64,000 nt of DNA from Sanghuangporus weigelae (Eukaryota > Basidiomycota > Agaricomycetes > Hymenochaetales > Hymenochaetaceae): contig CP137319.1 in NCBI GenBank assembly GCA_033182465.1, positions 2,480,001 to 2,544,000 of the forward strand, in the 5' to 3' direction. Position 1 is the first letter of the stretch. Every line of letters starts with the position of its first letter. The position numbers and the translations under genes were made by a program. Below the pieces are notes generated by a model. The model was not told the DNA's origin and did no database searches. It worked only from the letters and a program-made list of their open reading frames with translations. Below, in pieces: positions 42,430-54,371 of this stretch.

Positions 42430-42895
42430 CTCCCGTCAATAAAGATCATCCGGATCTATAGAAGCATTGACGATAACTACTATGCAGAGTGGTTTGCCGT
42501 AAGATAGTTGAGCCAATTGTGAACGACTGGGAATGTAAAATGAAAAGACATCACCAAAACATGCACGGGGTGACATTCCGTTGTAGTTGTATCATGCATA
42601 ACATAAGCAAATATAAGAAGCAACATACCGTTATACTGGATCCAAACCGTCACAGTAAGACATGATCTCTAATGATTGCTGAGGAAGCGACTAATGCACA
42701 AACCTTGAGAAAGTGGACTCACCGACACCCGAGCTTTCTACTAAATAAGCATCCAGCCTCAATCAAAACCAGTAAAAATAACAACTTCTCTCGCTTTTTC
42801 CTCAACAACAATCTATCCTCCCTGGAAACATCCATAAAGAGCTAAAAAACATCCTAACCTCGAGACACAAAAGAAAAACTACAAGTACAATAAAT
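42430..42895. other. Upstream of the P450; anchor exon not found
   Basis: The P450 first exon(s) should lie here on the minus strand, but I see no Met-hydrophobic anchor joined by good splice sites. Confidence 0.35.
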
Positions 42896-42986
42896 GGGCG
42901 CAACCGGGAATTGAACCCGGGACCTCTCGCAACACCAAGATGCGACTCTTCCCGAAGCGAGAATCATACGACTAGACCATTGCGCC
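42896..42986 (-). tRNA. tRNA-Pro (anticodon CGG) with a 19-nt intron
   Basis: The minus strand folds as a full cloverleaf: acceptor stem GGCGCAA/TTGCGCC, D arm with TGGTCTAGTCG, anticodon stem CTCGC/GCGAG, and T arm CCGGG-TTCAATT-CCCGG. The anticodon is at 42954-42952. A 19-nt intron (42950-42932) sits one base 3' of the anticodon, the canonical eukaryotic position. Confidence 0.95.
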
Positions 42987-43566
42987 TTAACAAAGCGTGC
43001 TTCAACATCGCACTATCAGTACAGCCCAAGTCTGGAAGTGATCTCACCTAGACAAGAATGAATTTTTCGATTGCCAAATAACATTGAGGCCATCTAGCGT
43101 CGATCCTTTCCAGTCCTTCCTTTAGTCCGTGAGTTTATTTCGCTGTCACACCCATCAGAAATGAGATTCGCTGACATACACTTCCTTGGTCCATGTCGAA
43201 ACTCAAGAACTTAGAACCCTGAGAAGACCCAGCGCTTAGTCTTCAGGGCTCCCTGGGACGAACACAACAGAGCTGCTTACACAGAGGCTAGGTAGTGCAT
43301 TACAATGCGTTGCATTACAGCGCTATGCGCGTAGATTAGCGAGAGTACAGCAAGGTATGGAAAACAAGATACTTGATTCACTATGAGTGTGACAAGACGG
43401 GCGTGGTTTGCATTATGCAAGAGAGCGCGTATCCGAGTGCAATAGATGGGCTGTGAAATTTATGGGGAAGATGATGGTGCGGAGGACACGGATTCGAAAT
43501 GCGACAAAAAAGCGCCGGTTAGAGTGGGTTCGTGCGGCGTGCTCCTTTACGTGGTAATCTCAATGT
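42987..43566. other. Intergenic region upstream of the tRNA
   Basis: No gene recognised between the tRNA and the 3' end of the acyltransferase gene. A run of GCATTACA-type short repeats occurs at ~43,295-43,320. Confidence 0.4.
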
Positions 43567-45160
43567 TCATAACGGGTATACTCCAAGATCAATCCCAGTC
43601 AATCCTGTTATAATCGGGAAGATGACTCTCCGTGTCGGACTTATAAGAGGCGGGATGACCATCCCTCCAGCAAGTCCTTTCTTATGCCAGGCATCCACTA
43701 CAAAAATAAATTAAAATAAAATAACACAAAAGTCAGTTACCTGATAAAACCCAAGACGTCGAGATGCATACCTAAAGGCTGGCCAAGCACCCCAATGACG
43801 AAATACACCCAAACGGTTCCCGGCCATCCACCAACCCTCCTTCCGGTAACAATCCTCCAAACTCTCTCCAGAATAACAAGCACACCCTGGAACATGAAGA
43901 ACAGCACCACGCGATAATCCATGCCATGGCCCATCGAAGTGGAAGACAACTCGTGGTACGCCGCAGACGCAGCGAACGTGCCTAGCACCATTCCGAGCTT
44001 CCCTAACGTTCCGTTTCCGAGCAGCTTTTGTGCTGGATGGCCGCCGAAGACGAGGAACGTCTGTCTGAGAAGCTGGTGCCATCGCTTGGCCCAGAACTCA
44101 TGCAGGCTCGTAGCTGCCCAGGGCCGATCCATAACAGGCGGCCAGCTCGTCGAGTCGTGTCCCAGCAGGCCCACACCGATCAGCGTAGCCAGATCATAAC
44201 ACATCTGGAACCCCGCCAGCAGCGAAAACCCACTTGCGAAATGGACCGCCGTGCTCAGTGCGAAACGCTTTATCGGAGGGAGGTGAGGGAGGAAGATCGT
44301 CCCTCCTGTAGGCAGGCCCACGCCCGGTACGAGCTTGAGGCACGACTCGAGGAAGTCGAGTAAGAGGAAGCTCCATAGGAACGATGACAGCGTCGCCAGT
44401 AAGAACGGTCTCCTCGCGAGGGGCTTCCGTTCTGGCGGGATGTATACGTTCTTGCCCCAATCCCATCCTACACCCCTCGCAGCACAGAATAGCTCCAACC
44501 CATCTTGCAACCAAAGCGGTAGTAACTTCGAGCCTGGGCGGTTCGCACCTGTAACAGGTATAGAATGCGGAGACGCATTTCCGTTGGAAATCGAGTGCGA
44601 CGGGTCTTTAGGATCGTAGTCTTTCTTGCTAATCGCCGGTCTACTATCCTGTCCAGGCTGCTTCTCGCCTACTTTGTAATGACCGTTCGGAACGAGGGCG
44701 TAGTCGATCACTTTGCCCGCAACCATCATTCCCACCAGCGCTGCTTACAAAAAAGAAACAAATGACATTTTACTATCGGCTCATAGACTCGCTGAAAGCC
44801 AGTTGTGCGCACCTTCGCCCCAGTTATACACATGAAGCCCCCTCCCGACCCATACGTACCCATAACACGAATGCAGTGTCACAGCAATCGTACTCGGGAG
44901 CATCAGCAGCCTGATTAGCTGCGTGTCAGGTCTCCGCGCCAGGTACGCCATGAACAGCACCGGGAGGAAGAATGCGAGCGTATTGGGAAACGTCCGCCAT
45001 GTTATTCGTATTCGGTCTTGGAGAGGCGGGACGAGGAGGTGAGAGAAACGTGTCGCGGCCAAGGCGATTCTAGAATATGTGGTGAAGGCACATGTAAGAC
45101 GCGCGTATGCTATTTCGTTTGCGAAACTCACTCGTCAAAAAGCCAGCTACCCGACTTCAT
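43567..45160 (-). CDS. Wax synthase-like membrane O-acyltransferase
   Basis: Four exons, 45160-45132, 45069-44813, 44743-43772 and 43697-43567, give 462 residues with a closed frame. Hydrophobic segments include TLAFFLPVLFMAYLA and FLLATLSSFLWSFLLLDFLE, and the protein is multi-spanning. The signature SLHEFWAKRWHQLLRQTFLV followed by AYHELSS with the expected catalytic His fits the wax-synthase/MBOAT-like family of fungal membrane acyltransferases, some of which acetylate terpenoid or alkaloid products. A ~50-residue polar loop (SISNGNASPHSIPVTG) lies between helices. Substrate unknown. No biosynthetic partner except the P450 at 40.2-42.4 kb is adjacent. Confidence 0.82.
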
Positions 45161-45665
45161 AGTAGTCGATAAGCAAGAGACGAGGAGTGGATGTACTGCG
45201 GTCGTGTGCGCTCTTATGACGTCCGCGCCTCCCGTTTTCTCGCTGATGATCAGAACTTGATGAGTCAAAACGACTGATAATGGACGACAGCTACTCGACT
45301 CGAATTACAGTTACTATCATTATCATTACACACAAGTACGAATAAGCGGGACGGCGTCCCGAAGAGAGCGAAACATACATAAGGATAATGAAACATCGAA
45401 AGTTCGAGCGGTCAGTAAAATGAGCAAAACAATTTCACCATGTCCAAGATAAATCAAATCGGCGCAATCAAAAAAAGAGTCCGAGTCCGATGGGAACGTG
45501 GGTCTGTGTCAACTAAAGTGCGAGCAAAAGTCCTGAAAATAAATAACACAATTAATCCCAAGAATAAGTCCAGGATGCAAGTCCGAAGGCGGAGGAGTAT
45601 CCGATACAAAGTTCTTTTCATGCTATTACTATCCAGATCAAGAATTCGTCGAAGCGTTCGTAGCG
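45161..45665. other. Intergenic region
   Basis: Promoter of the acyltransferase gene. The plus-strand Arg/Lys-rich frame at 45440-45775 is antisense to a better minus-strand exon and is not called. Confidence 0.35.
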
Positions 45666-46240
45666 TTATACATAATCATATTCGCAGCCAAACTGATTTG
45701 ATTGCCAATCGTCGGCTGCTCCAGCCAGTGAGGAAAAAAAGGTCTAAAAAAGAAAAGAAAAGAATCCGTCAGTAAACGTATTAATATTGAACAATTAGAA
45801 TCCTTACCTCGCAAGCATTCCATTCCTCCATAACGGCGAGATACATCGGCGTCGAGGATACGTTTTATCTGATGCTATTTACGCCCACCGATTTTGAGCA
45901 GGCATCGTCAATTGGCTCGGTGCGGGGTTCGGTGGGTAATGATTGTCTATGAAAGTAAGTAAACAATCGCCAAATTCAGAATATGGAAAATCCGGAAGAA
46001 TAATGCAATAACTCACTATAACTCGAATACCTCCCAAAATACCATCCCGTCACTTTCGCACCACCATTCATAATCCCCGACAGACTCGACGACGGACTCG
46101 TCAAGAGCCACACGGTAAAGTTCGAACTTGAGACGCAGTAATCCGAGTGTGCGAGAGGATATTAGATGGACGGACCCGAGCGGGATATCCGGTATGGTTC
46201 GGCACGGCGACCGGAGCGCGATCTGATGTTCGTTTAGCAC
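45666..46240 (-). CDS. Unidentified gene, exons only partly resolved
   Basis: Several minus-strand exon-like frames occur: SSSNFTVWLLTSPSSSLSGI followed by NGGAKVTGWYFGRYSSY (to ~46,020); QSLPTEPRTEPIDDACSKSV (~45,945-45,870); VSSTPMYLAVMEEWNACE ending at a GTAAGG donor (~45,808); and FFSSLAGAADDWQSNQFGCE after a TTTTTTTAG acceptor, ending at 45666. The last two join in frame. The earlier joins fail by frame or by one TAA codon near 45,860. No family recognised; it may be decayed. Confidence 0.35.
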
Positions 46241-47570
46241 ATGGCGCGGATCCAGCCGACAAAACGCAGATTCGTAAATTCAATCACACACTAGAACACC
46301 AGAGCAGAACAACAAGGGCCACATGCTTGTGTGAAGATCGGCGGTCTTTATACACTGGCAGTCCTATTGAACGATCCTCTCCAGTTCATTTCGCATCGCG
46401 GCGAGCACTGTTTATCGCCGCGAATTCGACATAACCGGTAATTCCCGCTACTCCCAGACAGGCCCAAACATATTGCTTGCCGATATTCATCCGTCGATAG
46501 CCGCCTCCTGAAACCAATTTCAAGCCGACAGCACATCAACAAATCACGGCTACTCTCTCTCTCAGAAACATCGTGCTTGGGCCTATACGAGGTTTTTCAA
46601 AGAGATTGGTGTATGGAACTTTACCCGTAAGGTCCGTAAGTAGTTGAAGGACGAACGTGCGGGCAGGGGATGTGGTGCGAATAACCATTCCCAACATAAG
46701 ATGGCTCTTTTGCCCTACCGGACCTCTCTCTGTGTATCAAAGAAGAAAGAGAAGAAGCTGAACAGCCTGCGTGGTGAAAAAGACGAGCCGAGCACTGTCA
46801 GCAGTTCATCATCAACAACTAATATGCATGTTGATTGAAAGTGTACCAGCACGCACTCAACCTCCGCCATACGAAAATCGTTTTCCATCGAGTCCCAATA
46901 CCTTCAATCCTTTGATTATAAAGGATTCAAATCCGACGAACAATAGGGCAATATGGAATATGGGCTACTGAATGAGTTTGCGGTCCTGGTTGGAGGAGCT
47001 GAGCACCAACATACGCATAAACGATGAAGTCAACCACTCCCTAAATACTGAAAAGCACCACCATCTCGGTTTCCCGCAGTAACTGACAGAGGAGCGCAAG
47101 AAAGTCAATCTAAGCAAAGGTAGTAGAGTTGACGACCTCGAAGCAGGTCTCCTGCTGGAGGCATCCCAGACAGCACGACTGCATTGAGAAATAAGTAGAG
47201 TAGGTGTTTGTTTGCCCGCCCAACAGTATACCATCTTCATTAAGAAAGGGAAATTGTCCGTCAGACAATCAGTTTAAAAGCGTTGGAATATTGGACAGAG
47301 AGAAAGAAAATGAGTTTTCTCTATGCGAAATGAAAGCAGGGAAACATATTTTTCAATGCGAAACGTAAAGTTCTGCTGTTGCGCACAGCGATCCCCTCCT
47401 CTTCGCTCGAACTCAGCTTTCCATTGAGGAAAGTCTCCGCTCATCAGATATAACCAACCAATAAACCGGCTTCATAGATTTAACCGCTTGGTCCAAATCA
47501 CCAGAAAGGAGACAAAGAAAACTTAAATGCGTCCAGCAGTACGCTGCAGAAAGACACTACGAAGACGTCC
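46241..47570. other. 1.3 kb without a recognisable gene
   Basis: Frames such as 46644-46838 plus and 46965-47240 minus have no motif. Nothing repetitive seen. Confidence 0.35.
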
Positions 47571-49035
47571 TTAACTGGCTCCAATAAACCCTTCAGGCCT
47601 AAACATGAACCTCACAGTCCCTTCGTTCTTCCCAACTCCCTCCGTATCGATCGCCCCGCTCCGGTTGAGTACGTCTTCCACACCCGCCCACGAGCCAAAA
47701 GCACCATGGTCACCGGATATTCTAGATCCCCACGATGTCGCATCCCGCGGTCTTGGAGGGTGCTCGCGCTCCCGTAAGTGGATCTTCAACCGCATGAGCC
47801 AGTCTTGTTTGTACGGCGCCGGAGGAGGGAAGGATTGTTGTTGCTGAGCATGCGGGTGTGGATGCGGATGGGAGTGATGCGGGTGGGGAGTTCGTGGAGA
47901 AGGAACGTGTGAGGAGGGCGAGGATGGCGTACTGGGTGAAGTTGTCGCAGATGGATTTTGGGCGGCGTGGATAAGGAGGTCGAGTAGGAGGTGGCATATC
48001 TCTAATAGCAAAATATAGGAACAAAAGCTTAATTAAAAACTGGCAAGGTACGGACCCTCTAAGTCCTCGACGCAGGCTTTGTACGTCTTTTCCCACTCTT
48101 CGTGACCTCCGAGGAGGGTGATCAGTTCGAGAGTCAGATCCAGATGCAACTTCCTCTGCGGCAGGAGGCTGCGGTTGCTCGAAAGTCCAGAGCAGCGCAA
48201 CAAGGTAGATACATGCAAGCGCAACGTCGTGTGGGGGATATTGCAGAGGTGCTAGAGTTCAATTACTAGGAGTGTAATAATCAGTTAGTATCAGAGTAAG
48301 AGGACTTCCGATAAGGCCGTACCTATCAACAGCCAACCTCCATGCAAAGCGTGTGAGAGATTTCGACGCGCGCAAAACGCGACCGATCTTGATTACATAT
48401 GGAAACGACATGCGCACGGTAAAGTTGAAGCAGACCGTCTCGAGGATGGGACGCTCGATACCCAGGAGGTTTTGTCGGTCTTGTTCGTCCGTCTACGCAA
48501 TAGAATTATTGAAGTTCCCGGCTGAGGTTTGGTGTGTGGAAACGTACAGTGGGATCGATCTCCACCTCGCCTCCCATCGCCTTCGAGAGTGCTGCAAGTT
48601 CTGGAAAGCGTACAGTGTAGGCTACCATTAAGATATCGTGCGGCTTCTTGAGAGTATCGTGCATTTTGGTTGAGACGTATAGACATGCCATCGTTACATC
48701 CTACAGAATGACACAAGTTATCAGACTAAGTTATGTTATAGGAAATATAATGTCATTTACGCACGTAATAGTTGAAGTCCTTCCATGGAAAGAACAAATG
48801 AAACCGATGATACAGCGTTTGAGCTGTTGCAATAGTCTTCCTTGGACTTCACACTGTCGTCCAGACCACTACTACAAAACTATCAACCGAATAGCTACAC
48901 GCACAACCCAGCCTTGAGCCCAACAGCCTCAATAGACCCACTCGTCTGCTGACGGAGTCTCTCCTGCGGCATAGACAACTTTCCGCGTTGCTTGTCCGAC
49001 AGATACTCGACTTCTGCAAGCGAGAAGGTGCTTGA
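47571..49035 (-). CDS. Ctk2-like cyclin (CTD kinase beta subunit), with an apparent frameshift
   Basis: Cyclin-box exons read EVEYLSDKQRGKLSMPQERL, KTIATAQTLYHRFHLFFPWK, DVTMACLYVSTKMHDTLKKP, PHDILMVAYTVRFPELAALS, DEQDRQNLLGIERPILETVC and FTVRMSFPYVIKIGRVLRAS. Exon order and motifs match fungal Ctk2, the cyclin partner of the Ctk1 kinase that phosphorylates the RNA polymerase II CTD. The second cyclin fold begins VALACIYLVALLWTFE and should continue into LDLTLELITLLGGHEEWEKT, but the two lie in different frames (break within 48,127-48,186) and no intron resolves it. The C-terminus is a Ser/Pro/His-rich tail (PHPHHSHPHPHPH). The 5' exon with the start codon is not resolved. It is divergent from the exonuclease gene, sharing ~250 bp of promoter. 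Confidence 0.8.
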
Positions 49036-49297
49036 CGTGAGATGCAGGTAGTTGTGAGGGTGACTGAGGTGCGATGAGGCGATCTGGATCCCCTGGCGGT
49101 AGATTCATGTTCGGGTGTTCGCCGTAAGAATTGAAGTAACATTAGGCGCAGATCATGATCATCTCGCAGATCAGGCGAGATAAAGTAAGCAAGGGATGGA
49201 TGTCGGCCCGGATCGTTTATTTCCACAATCGCCATCACGTGTACCGTCCAAGCGCGACTCGTCTCATTTTGAACGCGTACCCTTTGCCACCGCGTCG

Positions 49298-51930
49298 ATG
49301 CTTTTCCGTCCCCTCCGTATCGTGGCATCATCCTCGATGCGCCTTTTTTCAGCCAACACAAGAGCTCTTCATTCTTTGGATAGCTCTTTGTCCAGCTCGG
49401 ACGACAGTATTGACAACCCCTTCGGTTCAGAGTGGCCGCCAAACCAGCTATTGAAGAGGGAGAAGAGTCAGGCATTGCAGAATACAAGGTGCGCCTTGCC
49501 CCCGGGCCATTCAAAGTCGCTTATCTAAATCTGTTCCCAGCTCCTCGGGCCCGTCATCATCTCAGACGTCATGCCAATTGCCTTCGGCAGAACACCAGGC
49601 CAAATCTGGCCAGATAGTAGCTGACAGCACGTCCAAATCGAAAGAGTATATATCGGGCCATATGCTGAATTTAGGTTTCGCCCTGATTTTGCTTCCTATA
49701 GAGTACTTAAAAGCAGCACATCCCAGTTGTCCTCTTCGCTTTCCTCTTCCACGACCATTCCACAGGCCACCTCAAAGCATTCAAAGGAGAATGCTCCTGT
49801 AGACCCGGCTCCAAAAGTGGTCCTTGATCCGCCAATTGTATTTCCACTGAAAACATACTCGTATAAGAATCATGACCCTTCTCCATCCTGCGTGTACGTT
49901 CGAACTGAAGAGGAGGCGGACAAACTTGTGGAAGGTCTTACTGGGTATGTTGTAGTACTTGTCTCGATCCAATTCCTCATCCGCTTCGACTTCTCTCTCC
50001 AGCGCTGTAGGGTTCGACATAGAGTGGAAGGTTATTTTCCGCAGAGGCGTCAATATGCGGCCAGCAGCGACCGTTCAGCTCAGCGATCAAAGAACGATCC
50101 TGGTCATTCAGATCAGCGCAATGAAAGGTAAGTCGAACTTTCATCTTTGACTCCCTTTTATTGTCTCATTTCCTGCCATCTGAAGCATTTCCCAAAAAAT
50201 TGAAGGCATGTACAAGCATCAAGTAACTTTGCCAAATTCCTGACCTCTCTCAGGAGCTGCTTGAGAATACCCACGTGGCAAAAGTCGGGGTTAACATCCT
50301 AAGTGGGTTTACTCAAGTTTCTTTCGAATCTTCATGAACTGACATGCTTGTAGATGATGGAAAAAAACTTGCGAGAGACTATGGTGTTCATGCGCAGGGA
50401 CTCATCGAGCTAGGTGGACTGGCACGCCAAGCCGACGCAGACTATGTCGAACGCTATTTTCGTGCATCTGAAGTTATCCAGAAGACGGCATGTACGATTG
50501 CCGTTCCTAACCCCAAAATGCGCAAGCCAGGGGTAAGGATCAACCTCGCGACTGTCACGGCCATGTACACTGGTTGCGAGCTCCCGAAGGGGCCCGTTCG
50601 TACGAGCGATTGGGAGATACAACCACTCAATGCGACACAGTTAGACTGTATAGTGCATATTTCTTTGAAGTCTCGTCTCGAGATATTGACTCTGGTTTTA
50701 TTGACAGACGCAGCAAACGATGCGCATAGCGCACTGATCATCTACGACCGCCTGATGTCGATGGCGAAAACGAAGAATGTGACACTTACGCCGACTAAAT
50801 ATACATCTAGTGTTGAGCCACAATATGGTATCTTATCACGCGGGGAGCCAAAACCTCCTCCCCCGAAAATGGCTCCGATTTTCCAAGCTCCAGCGCTATC
50901 TAGCAAAACGTCTTCCTCATCTTCCGTGTCAACCTTTATTTCTACGTCAGGGCACAGTTCCGCCGATGGCGCGGTCTCGTCTATGTCCACCTCTTCTCAT
51001 TCTCAAACCATAAGTCGGAAATCAGTTGATCTCAAAGGATCGTACGTATCAAAGTCAAGATTGAAGCCGGCACCTCCGATCTCTTATGCGACTGCAAGCG
51101 ATGGTGATGTTGAAGTACTCGAGACGCGCAACTGTAGCTCGGGTAGTCATGTTATAGCTCAGAAACTTGTCTCGGTCCCAATTTATACCCATGAAACGGA
51201 GGTACTTTCTAGCGACTTGGTCATCAGAGGCAGGATCGGACCGAGATTCAAACCGAGATTCAAACCGAGTTACAACAATTTTCCACGACCGAATCTCGGT
51301 TCGGTAAATACTGCGACAAGTGAAACAAGGCCAATTCCTACAGAGGATGGCAGCAGGTCGTCTTCGGCGTCCAACAATCCATCCCCAGAACGAAGTCCTA
51401 GATTTAAACCGAATTATAACACCACGCTATCAAGGCCCCCATCTCCAATGAAGCCGACTCCTACTGTTGATCATGCCCCATCTTCACGGTCTGCAGCGCC
51501 TCCACTTCAGGCCTCCTATCAGCCAACTTCTCAACGAACGCAACACATTCGTGCGTACAACCTGTGGCATGTTCGTCAGCTTCCGCTGGGTGAGATTTGC
51601 GGTATTCTGCGCTCGCATGATAACCCTCTCAAGGCCAGTACCGTCATGTGCGTAGCCTTCTTCTCTAATATGCTTCGATGTCTTCTCTGACACGGCACCT
51701 CCATCGCATAATTGATTTGTCTATACAGAAGCTACGTCGTCACGGCCCTTCAGACCGATCCCAGATTACGCTTCTCACGAGAACGTCTACGGGCTCTTCT
51801 CACCTCCGAACCGAAATCATGGTTATATTATAGGGATTGGTTCCGTACACTTAACGTGACGAGGCATGTCAATATGGACATTGGGATTGGGGAACATGGA
51901 AGTAAACAAGGACAGAATTTAAAGAACTGA
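49298..51930 (+). CDS. WRN-type 3'-5' exonuclease (DEDD fold)
   Basis: Starts MLFRPLRIVASSSMRLFSAN, Arg/Ser-rich and mitochondrial-like. After Ser-rich linkers, the exonuclease domain reads VYVRTEEEADKLVEGLTG, GFDIEWKV with the Asp and Glu ligands, MRPAATVQLSDQRTILVIQI, VAKVGVNILNDGKKLARDYG with the third ligand, and LDYAANDAHSALIIYDRL with the fourth. This is the complete DEDD set. A long low-complexity region follows, with three copies of a RFKP(N/S)YN-type unit. The C-terminal block ends SWLYYRDWFRTLNVTRHVN. One intron, after KKLK, has a GC donor (GCATGT, ~50,205). Likely role: nucleic acid processing in mitochondria or nucleus. A truncated duplicate of its 5' end lies at 39.3 kb. Confidence 0.88.
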
Positions 51931-52147
51931 CACATAGATGGAAGGAACTTTTCGCAGTGTATCTTTATTTTGTATATAGAACATAATTATGACAGAACCG
52001 CGCCCTCATCTCGTTGAAGAAGTGTGATATAACAGAAATTAGACCTATGGATATATGCTCTTTCTCAGCTTCTGGAATTCTATGGGTATTCTGAGATGGA
52101 AGGAAACAGAGTATAGAATTCCGTCGGAAGTGAACGTGCTATGCAGA

Positions 52148-53975
52148 TCACAACTTTGGCTTCGAAGAAGCTTTCGCGTCTGTCTTCCCAGAGGGGCTCA
52201 AGCCCGCCAACATCAACCGAACACCAAGATCATCTAGGATTTCTTCACTGCCTCCTCCTACCACCCATATCCGCATGTCTCGGCTGATCTGCTCGACCAC
52301 GGCTCCGACACCTTCTCGCGTAGTTCCAGCTCCTCCGAAAACTTGCTGGGCTTCTCGGACAAGGAGCTCAAGAGTCTGAGAGACCAAAATAATCCATGAG
52401 CAGAATGCCCTACAAAGGAGATGTAGATGTGACGTACTCTCGTCGCTTGAACTTTCAGCAAAGCAATTCGAGATGCAATGGATGGATCCGCAAATGCAGT
52501 CGCATAATTCTTTCCGTTGGGACCAGAGTTCCTTACAGCCGCTTGCTCAATCTCCCATACAATGGACTCATACCACGCCCTAGTGGACTCCAGAGCTCGG
52601 GTCATATCCGCAATTTTCGCGCGGATGACTTGATTCTTGATGAGTGGCATTCCGAACGTCTGACGTCTAGCAGTGTGATTGAGCGCCTCGGATAGACACG
52701 TCTGCGATAAAACGAGACCTGAACAGGCTAATGCCAGACGCTCGGGATTGAAGTCGCGCATAACCATCGCAAAACCGTTTCCTTCTCGTCCGATGATGTT
52801 CCTTCGTGGAACGCGCACGTCTTTGAAGGAGATGAGAGCCGTCCCGGATGCTTTCAGTCCGCTGACCGGTATCCATCGGATACTCACACCTGGTGGTCGC
52901 GAGCCCGACGCAGTCTTCAAAGGGATAACGAGTAAGGAAAGCCCGCGAGTGTCCTTAGAAGGTGACACGGACGTTCGGACGAGAGTCGTTGCGAAGTCCG
53001 CGAACAGTCCGTTCGTGATCCATTTCTTCCGACCGTTGACGATCAGGTAAGAAGGATCCGACGGATCCGGGGACGCTGTAGTCGAGATATTCGCGACGTC
53101 CGAACCAGCTGCATGGCAAACCCTCAATCAAAGCTCAAGCCAAATATACATCGATTACGCACCCCCTGGTTCTGTAATGGCAAGACAGAACGAAATTCGT
53201 CCGTTGTATACTTTGGGAAGATACTCCGAGCGTTGTTCTTCACTTCCGAAATCTTGTATCGGAGGACCGCCGATTTTATTTCCCGAGGACAGAGCTCAAA
53301 TAGGTCCATTTGCAGGAGATCGAGCACATTCCTCGATTATCTGTCGGAAAAGAAATCATGTCGAAATAACAAAACTATGAGCGGCAGGAGACTTGCAATC
53401 ATCGAGTGGAACAGGTCCCATTCTAAAATCAGAGAGGTATAAGGCCACCGACGGTACACTCCATGCACTGGAACATCACCCTCGTCCTCAATATTTGCAG
53501 GCAATGGCCTCCCGCCTCTATACTTCTTGTCCAGAGTAGGAAACAGAAGGCCCTTCTGAGCCAATAGGTCGTATGCCTAATTACATGCTAGTCGGTGAGA
53601 TGACCTGCGCAGAAACCAACACATGTTTTGGCAAATATATCCGCATAGGCACCCTTCCTTCCAACATTTGGACCTCAGACTTCACCGTAGAAGACAGACA
53701 GGAGAATTGTACGAACCTTGCTCCTCCCATTCTTGCGCGTGAGGGAAAATATTGGTGTTAAGAAGTTCTCGCAACCAAGCTCGAAGGCGACGATGAGAAG
53801 GTCGATAGTATCTGCAAAGAGTGAGCGCGATATAATGAGTTAGTTAGTAGCCGAATCGTCCACATTCAAAAAGCATTATGCGTACGGGGATCGAGGCGCG
53901 TCGCCGTCACCATCAACTCTGGCTAGAACATTCTGAACGAGGAAATGCGCCTCAGAATCGCTCTTTATCGCGAAA
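52148..53975 (-). CDS. Acyl-CoA dehydrogenase family flavoprotein, with an in-frame TGA
   Basis: Blocks in order: FLVQNVLARVDGDGD, YYRPSHRRLRAWLRELLNTN, IFPHAQEWEEQ, YDLLAQKGLLFPTLDKKYRG, IIEECARSPANGPI, ALSSGNKIGGPPIQDFGSEE, CLAITEPGAGSDVANI, YLIVNGRKKWITNG, NPERLALACSGLVLSQTCLS, RQTFGMPLIKNQVIRAKIAD and QVFGGAGTTREGVGAVVEQI. The flavin-binding TEPGAGSD and C-terminal helical domain are clear. Between GPI and ALSS the codon is TGA (53300-53298), where relatives have Trp. The preceding intron uses a GC donor (ATT|GCAAGT, ~53,393). The start codon is not resolved. The extended C-terminus ends ASSKPKL. Expected activity: FAD-dependent alpha,beta-dehydrogenation of an acyl-CoA. Confidence 0.8.
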
Positions 53976-54371
53976 GAAGACGATACAAAGAAGGACTGAC
54001 TCTCATTCCGACTGAATTATGATGGTGAAGTCAAAAGTTGAGTTTTGAGTGGCGTTTGAGGTCATGGAGGTTTGAGACGGAGTTAGAAAAGTGATCTGCA
54101 CGTCGCGTGTTGGCGCGGCGCAGATCCACTGGCAGTAGGACCCACGACCTCCAGTTCATGAAAACATTTATCTTAAATTGGGAGCTACCTTCTTTCAGTC
54201 CGGCCCGCCATCGGACGGTGATCTAGACTCAAATGTCTCCATGCAGGCTCTCATGGTCGGTTTCGACTCAGCTGACCTAAAACCAATTGCAAAATATCAC
54301 TTTCACCTCCAGGTAAACTATCGGACGGCAAGGACCACTCAGCTGGGGTCTTGAAGCCACCTTTCTTTTCC
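53976..54371. other. Divergent promoter region
   Basis: Lies between the acyl-CoA dehydrogenase 5' end (unresolved) and the carboxylesterase start. No other gene seen. Confidence 0.4.

Noticed and set aside
45440-45775. Arg/Lys-rich plus-strand ORF resembling a ribosomal or antimicrobial peptide
   Set aside because: It is antisense to a better-supported minus-strand exon pair and shows no family motif.
48225-48320. A phase conflict in the cyclin gene upstream of the second fold
   Set aside because: A 55-nt intron with donor GTCCTC and a CTAAC branch-like site restores the frame (LAVDRYGLIG to TPLQYPP).
48849-49514. A 221-codon minus-strand ORF over the exonuclease 5' end
   Set aside because: It is a shadow of the exonuclease first exon and of cyclin exons in another frame.
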